This document shows, in pieces, positions 23,136 to 36,012 of a stretch of 64,000 nucleotides of DNA. Made by a program: the position numbers and the translations under genes. Source of the stretch: Hordeum vulgare subsp. vulgare (taxonomy: Eukaryota > Streptophyta > Magnoliopsida > Poales > Poaceae); the NCBI RefSeq assembly GCF_904849725.1, contig NC_058519.1, positions 532,960,316-533,024,315 on the forward strand. Reading direction: 5' to 3'. The notes under the pieces were generated by a model. It did no database searches. It was given only the letters and a program-made list of their open reading frames with translations, and was not told the origin of the DNA. How positions within the stretch are numbered: the stretch's first letter is position 1; every line of letters begins with the position of its first letter.

Positions 23136-23436
23136 GAGCATCTACAGTCGGACGCCTCAAATGACCCCTCGTACATCCACGGAGGCGCCCGGTCAGAAGA
23201 CAAAAAGAAAAAATAACTAAACCGAATCCCTCATACCATCCCTATACGTTTAGGCTGTCCACGAACCATCATATCTATCTTAAATATGAGGAGGATATGA
23301 GGGCTCGCAGACGCGTCCAATCAGTCCGTCACATAGGACACGACCCCACACTGAACCACATTTTTCTTTTCTTTATTCATTCTTTCATTTTTCTCACGGC
23401 GGATCACTGACCGCAGACATTTAGGGGTAGATGCTC
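23136..23436. mobile_element. Tourist/Harbinger-like MITE
   Basis: 301 bp with ends GAGCATCTAC and GTAGATGCTC, flanked by the 3-bp duplication TTA (23133-23135 and 23437-23439). Size, ends and TTA target fit Tourist elements. It lies between KCR and the kelch gene. Confidence 0.8.
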
Positions 23437-23971
23437 TTAGAGCGGGCATGCAATGCATGCATGCAGGTTGTGTGGGCGTTGAAAGTTGACGAGGCTGAAG
23501 AGTAAATTGGGTAGTCAAAATCTCACAGATGGCAGGCGTAGTAGTTGAAGTTCAGTCCCCTGCTTCTGCTTCTGTGCCACACGAATTATGCGCCCCGATC
23601 TTTGCGTGCTGGCGTTATTGGTTTCGGGACGAAACACATGCGTCACCCCGTACCAACCAAACCGGCACATAATCGCCAAGCTATTTCGAAAACATGTGCA
23701 TATAATCGTCAAGCTAGTACGTACAATGAAGGATACACTTAACACCAGCATGCATAGCATATATGGTGAATGCACCTTCCCAATTCATATGAGAAGTATA
23801 AACAAAAATGTACTGCACACATTACAAAACTCTTCGAGTGTCTCACTCATTTTCTGATGGCATAAAAAGTCATGAGAAGATCTACACTATCGGCCCAAAC
23901 ACCGGAAGATTTGGTCCTTTAATTTTGGCTCACTCCGGAGCAAAAGCAAAACCCTGTTTCTAGAACCAAAG

Positions 23972-26900
23972 CTATCTTCCCGCGCTCTTCTGTTTACCTT
24001 TCTTCGGGTCTTTCTTGGAACCAGTCGACGCACTCGCCTCTTCCTCCGCCTTTTGTTCGGCCTCCAGCACGGCCAGCTGAAAATGCGCACAGAATGAGTT
24101 GACGGATACTTTCATAAAGAAAATGATCATTGATACTACTGGAAATTCCCTTCAGGCAAAAGACTAACTTGAAAAAGAAAAATACCTCATCGAGGATGGG
24201 TTTCAGTTCCTTGAATCGAGTTTCAGCAAGATCAAAGCCATCCTTGCGGAGCTCCTGGTATCCGGTGTGCAATATTAAATACAACATACAACCTAGAACA
24301 GAATACTCAATGAGCAAAGAAGGGTAACCTTTCCGGTGTGTTGAGTGTGCTCGTAGGCAGCCATTTGCCAGTACATATTTGTTCTCTTGTAGAAATCTCT
24401 CAGTGACTCTCCTGGCTTCAAACATGATAAACAAATGGAAATAAACAAATAATGATTTGGTTTCCAGACTGCTGCTAGTAACAAGCAGTTGGCTAAAAAA
24501 TTGCTCTAGAATAATAACATCCCAAGGATGAATTCAGGCACCATAGCCAGGGGGAAAAAAGCGGGAAAGAACAGAAAGGATAAACAATGTTAATCAGTTA
24601 CAACGTTACCGTTGGTGTCCTTTGAGAGTCAGAAAGACCGAGGATAACCCTGATTTGTTCTATCCGGGCACGTTTCTCTTTTCTGCGCAGTTTCTTACGT
24701 TCCCCCTTCAGTAGAGACACAGCACCAGACACAGCTTCATTCTTCTCAGCCTCTTCATCGGACTAAGCAGGAGGAACAGAAATCAATAACCAAACAATAT
24801 GAGTGAAAACTATAGTAAGAAAGGAAAAGAAGGATAAACATCAGCATAAATCTCAGAAAGTGACTAACACCATGGATCCCTACTTCTTTTATAACCTCCA
24901 ACTCGGTTAATTCATCCCAAAAAACAGTCTCTGGCATTATCATTTATCAACGACTTAAATCTCATGTCATCATTGTGACAACCAAAAGCTACAACAACAA
25001 TAAAACAATTATGGAGAACTGGCATCTCAAGTTGACAGCTCAGCTCAGGCAAGTGGGCTAAACTGCCAGAGGTATCTTTGTAATCCTGAGTGCAATAGTC
25101 AATACAAATTGAGCACCTCACCAATAGCCCAACTTTACTATACCATTCATGAATGACAGGATATACCAACAAACTAAGACTGGGGCTGTGTTAAAAAAAA
25201 AAGACCGAGGCCTGCCTAGTCATCAATATTTCTGCCACAAAATAGTATAATATTGGCTCCACGGAAAAATGCTCGTCTATGACGCTCTCAAGTGGAAAGT
25301 GTTGGTGGAACGTTCTCTCACCGGCCTGTCTATCATGCAGACAAAACTGGCTGGAAATTCATCTGGTTTCTGGCAACAATTGTTGAAAACATCAAACTAA
25401 AATGTTTTCCTTGTTTTACAAAAAACTATTCTTACAGGAAAAATGTAGAACTGACAAGAATAAGATTAATCAGTCACAACGCACGTCAACTCAGCAATAT
25501 TTTCAGAAGTACCAGTATGACTGTAAGCAGGGGAAACCAAGTGGATAATACTGTTATCCTGAACATGTGCATAATATGAACCTTAAAATCCTAATGCATA
25601 CCTCCTCCTCGTCTTCATCTGTCTGCATAGCATCATCTCCACTATCATCTTCATCGTCCTCATCCTCATCCTCATCATCATCATCGGACATTTCTAACCA
25701 TTCAGATTCAGATGCCTGCACAAAAACAGAGAGCAAAGATGAGTTCTGATATTTTTTGGGGAATAATTATGAAACTAGCAGATAATTTGTTGGGTACCCC
25801 CGCAAAAATGAACTATATCAGTGAAAGGCAATCTTGAACTGACCGGTATGATACACTTCCACTCATCTAGCTTGCTAAGGTTAAGTGAATACAAATCATC
25901 AAGAGTAATTTCTCTATCTTTCACTTCCATCATTCCTCCATATAAGTATAGTGTATCTTTCCCTACAGCCATTGATGCATTGATACGACCAATGGGCTTA
26001 ATTGCCTGTTCCAAAAATTAAGTGAGAAATGGAAGTGTCATTAGGATGTATAAACATTAAAGATGGTCTACATATAATTGTCCGGCATGAAAATAACCTC
26101 TGGGATTGCTTCTTGTTCTGTTGAATCAGACATGGCATCAGAGTTTTGGCTTGAGCCAACTTTAGTTAAGGTTAGACTCTTGGTCAAGTGATTAGAAACT
26201 CCACCAACTTCAGATTGAACATCAGTAGCTTCTTCTGAGTAGTCCATGGTATCATCGTCCTCATTACCAATATTACTTTCTGAATCATTTGCTGTTTCCT
26301 TTCTTTTGATATCCTTTGTCTATGCATGGTAAACCACTGTCAGCATAGTGTTACAATAATAACTAAATAAGCATTCAAGACAGCTAAATTGACCACTTGC
26401 TAAGCAGAGATACAAACATCACTGCATATTTAAGTTCAAAATATGTGCACGTATGCACAACAGCTATACCCCATACCACAAAATTAGCTGTCTATCCAAT
26501 TAATAGAAGACATTTCTGCAGAGTAAATGGTACAGTAGCTTTGTGCCTGATTTCTTACAGATTATCAACTATAAACAGGACAAGGCTGATCATATGATTA
26601 CATTAATTTGAGTAATCACCTTATTTTTAGCAGGCTTGTCTTTCCTGAGCTCTAAAGGATACCTGAGACATCCAAGGAAAGCAATATATTCAACACACAA
26701 ACACATAAGAAAGAACAATCTTTCACATCCTCTAATGCTAACATTTAAACTAAGAATATGTGAACTGTCAACCAGTAGAAGTGTAACCAGTGTCAGACTG
26801 TCAATGACATCCAACGTCACTGCACAACTCTTCAAAAGCAAAGCATATGCTTGGGGAATTAAACGTGAACCCAAGAGTACTATATAATTTCTAGAATAGT

Positions 26901-29900
26901 TAAGTTATCTAGAATCTAGATAACCACAAGAAGATTAAAGGGAAAGTTCAATCTAAGACATGATAGTTTATTGCTTCAATTCAATGATACTAAAAGTTGG
27001 CCAAGAGAAGAACATATTATTCCTGACTGTGGAATGTTGCTAACACTAACATATTTTGTTGCAGCAGCTACAATAATTTGCCGGACCAAGCTGACACATC
27101 CATTTTTCTTTATATACCCACACTAGCACAAATTAATGACAGACAAACAAGCAGGGTTATGAATAACTTAATCTGAATGTATTCCACCGACTTCTTAAAG
27201 AATGCCACCAACCCTTAGTGACAGACGGATAAGCAAGGTCATGAATAACTCAATTTGAATTTATTCCATAGTAACTGGTATCTCGGTCGTTCTTCTTAAA
27301 GAATGTCACCAGGTGCAGTGCCTGTCTGGTTGAGTTTTTTGCAGCTAATTTTATTTCCATTAAATACAAATAAATCAAATATTAAGTTGCACAAATGCTA
27401 AAATAAAGCATACCAACGGTGATTGTCCAACTGAAATCCATACAGCTCGTTCATGAACATGCTCATAAGGACGTCAGCTACAAGTAGAAATACGGGAGAG
27501 AAATTAGCAGAGGTTTCACAAAATATGGAAATATGGCGCACATGATAATTCAAATACTCCCTCCGTCCCAAAATTCTTGTCTTAACTTTGTTTAGAAATG
27601 AATGTATCTAAATACTAAAACTTGACTAGATACATTCATATCTAAACAAATCTAAGACAAAAATTTTAGGACGGAGGGAGTATAAAATAGAAGAACCTAA
27701 ATAGGTAAGCATAGAGCAAGCAAGGTTTAGTTCAACTTACCTTCAACTTCCATATCTACTACGCCACCAAAAAGGACAGCCCTTTTCTTGTGAACACACA
27801 TTGAAAACCCAGCTCTGGGACCAGGTGGCATCCCAGTCTTCTTAACCTATCAAGGGTTCAAGTGGGAAACAAGTAAACATTGCAAGACATTTAGCAGGGA
27901 TATGTGTCTGGAAGAAAAACTTAAAACATTGTCAAGATAAATCCTTGGACTTAAGTACATGGGAGTACAGAACTCAGTAGATACCAAATTAAAGAGAAAT
28001 GCAAGATTTGACCTTATTCCACTCCCAAGTACGAGGATCAAGGGACCACATATCTGCATGAACTGTTCCTTTTTCTGATGCATTTTTGTCAGAAGAAACT
28101 TCTTTAAAGTATCCACCATACATATATATCTACAGAAAAACGATCATTAATATACTTACATAGCAACATATTAAATAATAAAGGATTCAGCATAACAGAT
28201 CATATTTTGTCAGGTATTATGCCACACTTATTGACTGGCTATTGACACAAACATTTAAAGGTGCCAGAACTGGTTAAACAGAGTAAATTTTTTATGTTTG
28301 TTGAGCAAACATGTGCAGTACATCAATCAATTACCATGTCATCATCTTGAAGAATTATATTTTTTTCTTATGACGCCTTGTTATGGCAAAAACATCAGTT
28401 GCCACATAAGAATTATCAATCATAACAAGAACACTCCCAATAGCAAATAACATGTGATACATTAATAACTGAAAATTGTTATGGAGTTACATTAAACACC
28501 ATCTGTGAATTATCAGCATACTAACTATCGAGGTAAAAAACAGAGGCTTGCCTGATCTTGGTAAACAACAAGCTGAAAGCCACTTCTTGGACTTGGCCAC
28601 AGACACCCAGGACGAGGCTTAATTTCCTCCCACTAAAATACCAAGATTATCAGTAAGAATATTGAATTACATGGCTTTACATGTTACTAATCCATACTTT
28701 ATGTTGCTAGCATTACTGATGGAAAAACAACATGGTGTACTCACCTTGAAATTATCCAAATCAAAAACATGCAGATCATTGTAGTACCTGCAGAAGGATA
28801 TGATTATCAAGTAAATCCATATCATATTAAGCCCTTAACTGTTTGTAACATACTCTACGCAAAAGTTTTTTCTGTGTTTCTTTGTTGGATGATCAACTTG
28901 TTAGAGTTATAATACAACTCATGTACCCTTTTGTATTTATCCCAATATATAAGGGGTTTTCCTGCATATAGTCCATAACCTGTACATGTATATATATCGG
29001 CCTATGGCCTCATGGGAATACAAGTTGCTTATTCCTAACACAACTGTAGGACTGTGGTACACAACTACTTAATTGGTGCATAACTTGTAACTAGGACATA
29101 ACTCCTACTTCTATAGAAATATCATACATTGTTCAATATTACTCAAATAACTTCACCACAAGCTAAACATACTAACCTCACTTCCCTAAGAGTGTCATAG
29201 AAGCCACCAAATAGCACAATCTTGTGCTTGTAAAGGACCTGTGGAAAGAAACAAATACCAGTTTACAAATGACTACAGGAAAAAAAACAGATTGAACTTA
29301 TAATATTGGCCAATTATATTAATTTACATATTTATTTAGAGCACTCCATAGATTGTCTGATTCAATAGCTCTTATATTTAGGCATTACTCCCTCCGTTCC
29401 TAAATATGAATTTTTGTCCAAAAGGACCAGGAGCTGACGTGAATTGCTAAAAAGGACCACATGCAGTATGATTTTGCAGGAAAGACCCCCACCCACCGTG
29501 GTGGCAGGCGCGTCAGGTGACGCGTGTCACCTGCCGCCACCAGCCGAGGCGGCTGGGCCCCGCCGCCACCACCCCAGGCGGCAGGCCTGGCATTCCGTTT
29601 CAGCCAACGCCGCGACGAACGGCCACTGATTGCGGGCCCTGCCGCCACCGCGCCACGCGGCCGCTACTTTACAGAAAAACAACGACCCGGGACGGTATAG
29701 GTAGGACCTGCCGCCATGCAGCCATGCGGCATGCACGGCCTACTTATATTTACACTAAGCTAGCGATGACACCGCACGGTCCTCTTTCTCCTGTGCTATG
29801 CTTTGCATGCATGCAATCCTTCTTTTCTACTTTTTGGTATGCCCACATGCATGCATGTACTTCTCAGTGAACGCAGCAGTCGTGCATGCCTGGCTGCATG

Positions 29901-32586
29901 GCGGTAGGCCCTACCTGTCCTGCCTCCCGTTCCGTCCGGGTCGTTTTTTTCGTAAGTGGTCACTGGCCGTCTCACGGCTGAAACGGAATGCCAGGCCTGC
30001 CGCCTGGGGTGGTGGCGGCGGGGCCCAGCCGCCTCGGCTGGTGGCGGCAGGTGACACGCGCCACCTGACGTGCCTGCCGCCACGGTGGGTGGGGGTCTTT
30101 CCTGTAAAATCATACCGCATGTGGTCCTTTTTAGCAATTCGAGTCAGCTTCTGGTCCTTTTGGACAAAAATTCCCTAAATATAAGTCTTTTTAGAGGTTC
30201 CACTAGGGGACTACATACGGATCTATATAGACATGCTTTAGAGTGTAGATTTACTCATGTTGCTCCATATGTAGTCCCCTAGTGAAATCTCTAAAAAGAC
30301 TTATATTTAAGAACGGAGGGAGTAGATTGTCCAAATGTGGTCATTCAACAGAACTACCTAATATGATTGCATCACAACCACATGTTTTCTGCAACTATGC
30401 TGGTAGCCTGGTGCTTATAATGCAGAAAAGATTAAGGAAAAAGGGACCGTAATAGTTAACAAGTGGTTTCAACATAAAGACACTAACCATTCTATGTCCT
30501 GAACGTGCACTTGGACATCCCTTAGCAAGAATTTGTTCCCATTGATTTGTTTTGAGATCCAGTGTCCAGAAGTCCTGCAGTAGAAAACAAGCCAAGGGAT
30601 AAGAGATACAACATATTACAGCCAGATAACCCCTGATGTTAAATCAGAAAGAAAGAAGCAATCAGGAACAACATAAATACCGTGTGTAGCACATCCAAAT
30701 AGAAGACAGGCAGACCATGGTAAAGAGCCATCTATTCCTAGATTTACATGTGGCAACAGACTCCCGAGCTTAATCTTTACAAGTGATGTTTCAACATATA
30801 CTTTCATAGACATATCGCATATAGGTTTAGCATCCCTCTTGGTTCAAATTTGAGAAAACAAGCCAAATGTAAATGGTCTTCGGAGGCTAAAGCTATCGGG
30901 ACAGTTTATCATAACGGATATGTGAAATGCTTAATGCCAAGAAGAAAAAATCCCGAGACAGTTGCGAGAAATTTAGAGTAACATACTTAGTCTTCTACCT
31001 TGTAATGATGAAAACGTTCTTGGTTTGGTGAAGTAAATTCCCCACCTGAAACATCAATACAAAGAAAAATAAATCCAGTTGACTGAAATAGCACCTTTAC
31101 TCATAGAATGTCCTCATGAGTGTATAAGTTTTATTACCAAACATGTATACGTTATTTTTCCATGCAACTGTCTGGTGAGCACTTCGTGGAGGTGGACTGT
31201 TAGGACTAGATACCAACTTCCACTCATTTTTCTCTACATCGTAACGATAAAGATCACCATAAACAAAGGTCTGCAGAAACATATAGACAATATTCAGCAC
31301 TACTGAAATTGTTTGCCTTCAAGAGGGAACTAACTAAAATTATCAAAGAAAAATATTAAGCAACCATTGCATTACTATGGAAGTGCAATGACAGGAGATA
31401 AAAATTATAAAATATACAGGAATACGCATAAATGAAATATCTTCATCATATTATTCATGTCACATGGGGCAAAATGTCCAAATTACAGGAGATATGTTCC
31501 CCACCTTGCTACCATTGTACAACTCTCCACCATACAGAATCAGTTCTGTATCTTTTGATGGGTTTATGGTAAGCTGCATATGAGAAAGAATCACGTCAAA
31601 TTTGGCAACTAAATCTCCATAAAATTTACTTGCTCGGCTGAAAAGTGATATACATATCTTCCGTGTAGCATTTGCAATAATATAAGTAACACACAGATTA
31701 ATTATTAGTATATTTTAATGAATAAACATGTCGAAGGCACTCTACAGAATGAAGAACTTTTATTTGGACATAGCTCAAGCGCGTAATGATCATCATACTT
31801 AATCAAATAATTCTACTAAAAATCCTCATTGCCTCATAGAGACTTTGCAAACCTTGCTCATATACAATTGAGACTGAGTTATCTAACTTCTAAGCACCTA
31901 ATTGAACATGACTATCACAAGATTCACAAGCAACGAAATTAAAATTACACGGTTAACTTCAACTACGAAACTACCATCTATGGATAGACAAGATTCTTTC
32001 AGTAACTGTCATTATTTTTGAGTGTCTGCTAGGCCTCACCGAGCCATTGGACCTGGGAGATGGCGCAGGGACATTCTCCTCCACATGAACCTCCTTCTTC
32101 TTTGCTTCCTCCTTCTGTATGTTTTTCTGCAGTAAAGTGAACCCCAATGGGGAAAAATTAAGCAAAAGAGGATGAACTGTAATATCCAAACAAATGCAAT
32201 ATTGAGCAGATAGTGGAAACAAGATGAAGTGCAGCAACGCATATACTAATAGTGGAAGCAAGATGAAGTGAAGCGAGATGGAGTACTAAATAAACGTTCC
32301 ATAATTTCAACTGAAAGACTCCATTAGCAGATGCAGGGCAGCGGCCGAACAGAACGCGACAAGCAGCGGCAGCACAGTGAAACGCTGGAAAGCAAAGCTG
32401 ATCGAAGTAGACGGCAAAGATAGAGGTGAGGCGGAGAGAGGAGAGGATACTGACGAGGATGGCGTCGATGTCGTCCTCCTCGCCGACCTTACCGGCCTCG
32501 CGGCGGGCGCGCTTCTCCTCTCCCTTGGCCGTCTTACGCTCCGTCTTCTCCTTCCCCTTCCCCGGCTTCTTCTGCTTCTTCCCCAT
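23972..32586 (-). CDS. KLHDC4: Kelch repeat protein of the KLHDC4 type with C-terminal DUF4110
   Basis: Twenty coding exons on the minus strand: 32586-32455, 32126-32040, 31573-31505, 31270-31138, 31045-30999, 30574-30488, 29238-29177, 28787-28745, 28632-28552, 28129-28013, 27846-27741, 27477-27414, 26662-26620, 26319-26098, 26005-25844, 25715-25602, 24762-24610, 24415-24329, 24254-24186 and 24076-23972. They join in frame to 1983 nt, 660 residues. The protein has a lysine-rich N-terminus (1-73), kelch repeats with GG pairs (about 74-357 and 432-485; motifs LILYGGE, IVLFGGF, IYMYGGY, AVLFGGV, LYLYGGM), an acidic stretch (about 486-530), then a DUF4110-like segment (about 575-640; LRDFYKRTNMYWQ). 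Kelch blades form a beta-propeller for protein binding; the role of plant KLHDC4 homologues is not settled. The intron after exon 9 starts with GC, not GT. Exon borders rest on splice consensus and family alignment, not transcripts. Confidence 0.93.
27557..27680. mobile_element. Stowaway MITE (Thalos-like) in kelch gene intron 11
   Basis: 124 bp with near-perfect ends CTCCCTCCGTCCCAAAAT, flanked by TA (27555-27556 and 27681-27682). Same length and family as the MITE at 19502. Confidence 0.93.
29388..30322. mobile_element. Stowaway MITE split by a Mutator-like insertion, kelch gene intron 6
   Basis: The outer ends CTCCCTCCGTTCCTAAATAT and its inverse lie between TA duplications (29386-29387 and 30323-30324). 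Removing the inner element and one 9-bp duplication leaves 160 bp, exactly the length of the intact relative at 20323. Confidence 0.92.
29408..30173. mobile_element. Non-autonomous Mutator-like element with 198-bp inverted repeats
   Basis: 766 bp beginning GAATTTTTGTCC and ending with its inverse, flanked by the 9-bp duplication CCTAAATAT (29399-29407 and 30174-30182). The arms 29408-29605 and 29976-30173 are both 198 bp and nearly identical. Part of the interior (about 29690-29730 and 29885-29930) is also inverted. A 9-bp duplication with long arms is typical of Mutator-like elements. ORFs on both strands are products of the GC-rich palindrome, and no transposase is present. Confidence 0.85.
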
Positions 32587-32934
32587 CTCTCCGGCTACTT
32601 CACTTGGCGGCGGAGGCGGAGCTAAGACCTCACTTCTCTGGCGCGGGGGCGGCGGCGGCGGCGAGAGCTAAAACCTCATGGGAAGAAGGGTGATTGGGGG
32701 GACTTGGGAAGTTGGGAGTGCCCCCGCGCTCAAACTGGGCCTTCCTGGGCTAACTGCCTGTTCTTCCGAGATTTTTGGCCCACTAAGTCGACACCGAAAC
32801 GGAGGCCACAGTGCCACACACAAAAATATCTAAAAAGGGCAAGAAAAAGAAAAGGAGAACGGAAACGCAAACAACCTAGCCTCGCGTCGGCGGCGAGGTC
32901 CGTATCGTATCGATCAACCACGCCGGGGAAGGAG
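32587..32934. promoter_or_regulatory. Shared upstream region of the kelch gene and the divergent gene
   Basis: The two start codons face away from each other, 348 bp apart, with GC-rich DNA on the kelch side and no TE. A bidirectional promoter is inferred. No convincing TATA box was seen for either gene. Confidence 0.55.
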
Positions 32935-34434
32935 ATGGAGATGGAGATCGATTCCGTGCAAGCCAGCGGTCGCCGATCGGCCGAGAAGATGGATGAGCCC
33001 CTCCCCTTCGTCGCGCGGAAGAAGATGAAGCATCCGGAGAAGGGGACGGGGATTGGCTCCGTCCTGGGATGGCAGCTGGCAGAGGAGTTGAGGGAGTTGC
33101 AGGAGGCCCTCTCGGTCGCTGAACGGACCGACCGTGAGAACTGGAGGATTGATTGCGTCCGGTCACTGCGGCCGCTCGACGTGGAGGAGGCCCTCTCCGT
33201 CGCAGACCGGAAGAAGGTGGATATGCCGGAGAAGGGGAAGGAGGTCGCGAGTTGGCAACCCGCCGAAGATCTGGCGGAGGCCCTCTCCGTCGCCGTCCAG
33301 AGCGGGCTGATGGCCGAGGAGGTGAGGAAGTTCCTCCGCGTCGCCGTCTGGTCAAATCTGACGGACTACGACGTCCACTGCCTCGCCGTCGAGAGGGGCC
33401 TCAGGGACGAGGACGCCGTCTCCCTCGCAGAAAACTTCCTCACAATGTACAAGATCGCGTTCTCCGCTCTACACGCGCAGCTCCTCTCCTCGTTTGACAG
33501 GCAGCGATTTGATCCCGAGCTATGTCAATGGGTGGCGTTTGGTCGCTGGGTCGACAAGAGGAAGAAAAGAGGCCCGGATGCCACCCGCTTCCTTCTCTTC
33601 AAGATCAAGGCATCCGCCAAGAACGCCAAGGTGTCGTGGTGGCGGAAGGAGTACGACCATTTCCCCCCAGAGCGGGCAGGGTTCACCAGCGCTCTGCGCG
33701 TGGCCCGCCTCGTCGTCGGCAGAGAAGGGCCTCGTCTGGAGGAGGCTGGTGAGGACGGGCAACCAGGCGCCCTCTCATATGGTAGGGACGCCAAGTATAG
33801 GTGGCCTGATCACAGAGTGGGTGTCCTCAAGGACGGCTGGCTCAGCCCACTCGACGAGGTCGGCAGCATCAGGAGGTTGCCCAACGGCGAGGGGATCTAT
33901 ATCACGTGTTACGTGAGTCGACTTGGTGTTAAGCTTGATGAATTTTTATTTGTGTTGCACATGGCTTGGACAGTCGCCTTGAGCTTTACCGAGCGATGGT
34001 TCTATGTCTCTTCCAAGTTCACAGAGGAGAAGTTGTACGCTGTTCCTGGTGTCGATTTTCTGGATATTACCGTCCCTGTGAAGAACCTGATCAAGAAGCT
34101 TTACCAGATGTATGAGCAGGAGGAGCAAGCTAAGAAAATGATGCTTGGGCAACAACATCCTCATGAGAGGCAGGAGGAGATGACACCGATTCTAGAGGAG
34201 CAAGAGAGGAATAAACTGGAAGATATGCGTAGGAAAAAGGAGGAAAGCAAGAAACACAAACTCCTACGCAAAGAAAAAAGGGAGGCACTTCATCAGATGA
34301 AGATGGTAGCAAGAAGAAGTGGGAAGGAACAGGGGAACGATGAAGAATATGAGGAAGATTCCTTTTGCACTCCAACACTTATGTCTGTGGAAGAACCTGA
34401 TTTGATGCAGCCAATGGATGAAGCGACATGGTAA
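32935..34434 (+). CDS. Single-exon gene of unknown function (499 aa)
   Basis: I do not recognise the family. The ATG at 32935 (GGAGATGGAG context) is preferred. The frame is open up to an ATG at 32704, but that would put the N-terminus in the kelch gene's 5' flank and add a basic low-complexity stretch. The N-terminal third holds a degenerate repeat with EALSVA at residues 57-62, 85-90 and 115-120. The middle (about 170-390) looks globular, with tryptophans and WPDHRVGVLKDGW. The C-terminus (about 400-460) is Lys/Glu-rich and probably coiled coil, then acidic. The first kilobase is GC-rich and the rest drops to AT-rich near 33940, a gradient common in grass genes. No targeting signal is evident. 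The long uninterrupted frame next to a promoter supports a real gene; a grass-specific orphan or recent retrogene is possible. Confidence 0.65.
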   Translation: MEMEIDSVQASGRRSAEKMDEPLPFVARKKMKHPEKGTGIGSVLGWQLAEELRELQEALSVAERTDRENWRIDCVRSLRPLDVEEALSVADRKKVDMPEKGKEVASWQPAEDLAEALSVAVQSGLMAEEVRKFLRVAVWSNLTDYDVHCLAVERGLRDEDAVSLAENFLTMYKIAFSALHAQLLSSFDRQRFDPELCQWVAFGRWVDKRKKRGPDATRFLLFKIKASAKNAKVSWWRKEYDHFPPERAGFTSALRVARLVVGREGPRLEEAGEDGQPGALSYGRDAKYRWPDHRVGVLKDGWLSPLDEVGSIRRLPNGEGIYITCYVSRLGVKLDEFLFVLHMAWTVALSFTERWFYVSSKFTEEKLYAVPGVDFLDITVPVKNLIKKLYQMYEQEEQAKKMMLGQQHPHERQEEMTPILEEQERNKLEDMRRKKEESKKHKLLRKEKREALHQMKMVARRSGKEQGNDEEYEEDSFCTPTLMSVEEPDLMQPMDEATW

Positions 34435-34565
34435 AGTGAGGAAAGGCCCAAGGAATAGCTTGAGGAGGGTATATGAAGCCCATATAAAAGAGAAGTAATC
34501 ACACTAGTCTTATTTCATCATAATTTTTTATCCGTTGTCTATCAATTTCTGCGAAAACATGTCCG

Positions 34566-34571
34566 AATAAA
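34566..34571 (+). terminator. Possible polyadenylation signal
   Basis: AATAAA lies about 130 bp after the stop of the single-exon gene, in AT-rich DNA. Confidence 0.4.
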
Positions 34572-36010
34572 ACCAAGATCCGATGGGCTCTGAGATTGCA
34601 GTTTATCAGCATGAGATCTGTCAACGTGAGTCTGCCTCCTTTGTCCATCACCGGACCAAGGTAGAGAAATACCACATGCCTGATTTATAGATAGGATAGT
34701 GGAGCCCCACCACCCTCCCCATGCCGCCACCGTCGAATCGGCCGTCCGTGCGGCCAGTTTAGCCCGTTGCCGCCACCACCTTCCTCAAGTTCGAGGTCAT
34801 GGTTGCCGGTCGAGCCCTGCTACCTCCCTAATGACTCCATCGCCCTGCGCCGCCTCCCCCGGCATATCGTCTTCATCAACTCCGACACCGTTGCGCTTCC
34901 TCCATCCCCCCAAAGCTTTGTTGTGCGCTCCAACGTTGTGGCCCCCTCCCCCCTCGAGCTCCGCCACCATCATCCCACAAGTGCCACAGCGTCTGGCGCC
35001 GGCCGTGGTGCAAATTCGCGGCGGAGACCCGGCACCATGAGCTTGGGCAGTATTGGTTGAGTATTTTTGACACCATGGAGGAGGCGGCGCCATCCTACGC
35101 CGCCGCCATGATTCGACTCTTCGGGCGGCAGGCTATGGTTAATATTTTGTCGACACAATAGTTGCTCTAGCCTCTCCTGCCATCCAAATCGTCTCTCGCA
35201 AGGGTTGAAGAGCAGTTGAATGTCGGGTGCTTGGATGAAAAGTGTGTGGCCAAGCTCATCGCGGAGGAGCTAGACCTACCCATCGTGAACCAAGCCTTTT
35301 TCCAGTTTAAGGTTGCGGCACACGGACACGACCAAGAACACCACATGACAGTGCTCCTGGACGCGCCAGTGATCCACCCGTCATCGACCCCCAAGATGAG
35401 TCGCCCGGGTGTGCGACGTTCGGGCAGGAGAGCCCCTAGCAGGCCCCTGCGGCATGCCAGCCCGCAACGAACGACGCAGAGGGCACTCTCGCTCGCCGAG
35501 GCTCCGAGGAGGCGTGGTACTCCAACATGATTTATAGGGGTAATTGTATTCCTCTCTGGTAGTCATTAGTGTGGTGCACCATGTAAGTGCAATTCTTTAC
35601 AAATATAAAGACTTGCTAAGTAAAAAAGTTATGTTTGTCACAGTTATCATTAGGAAACGTAAGTTATGCCACTTTAATTTTAATAACTCTTAAATACTAA
35701 TGTATGCAACTAATAATGTAAAGTATAAATGTTTGCAATTTTTCATACTCCAACATACAAATATCCTAACACTTCCGTAGGAGAATCATGTTGGTTGCAA
35801 GCTTAGTGTTCCCAATTCTCACCCTTTATTAGAGTAAATAGATAAACTCAGTTTCAACTAATTTGCAAACTGGTATTGTTGTGGTTTCTATCTAGGCCAT
35901 GGTTCCTCCATGTTTCTGATGCCTATATATCTTTCACATGTTTCCCCAAGGTTTGTGTTAAATCTTATAAAATAAAATGTTTGTCAAGAATGTGATGTCG
36001 TGGGATAATC
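34572..36010. other. Spacer without supported gene
   Basis: 34680-35110 is GC-rich and shows overlapping short ORFs on both strands, none recognisable. 35205-35530 has an ATG-less open stretch reading CLDEKCVAKLIAEELDLP, perhaps a gene or retroelement fragment. 35560-36010 is AT-rich and empty. Confidence 0.45.
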
Positions 36011-36012
36011 AA

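Noticed and set aside
29517..30178. ORFs of 113-126 codons on both strands
   Set aside because: They arise from the inverted arms of a Mutator-like element and mirror each other; no transposase or captured gene recognised.
32704..32934. Upstream in-frame start adding 77 residues to the orphan gene
   Set aside because: The extension is basic, low-complexity and lies in the kelch gene's 5' flank; the ATG at 32935 has a good context and begins the protein-like composition.
34699..35530. Host gene in the GC-rich spacer
   Set aside because: Short overlapping frames on both strands, no ATG for the most protein-like piece, and no recognised family.
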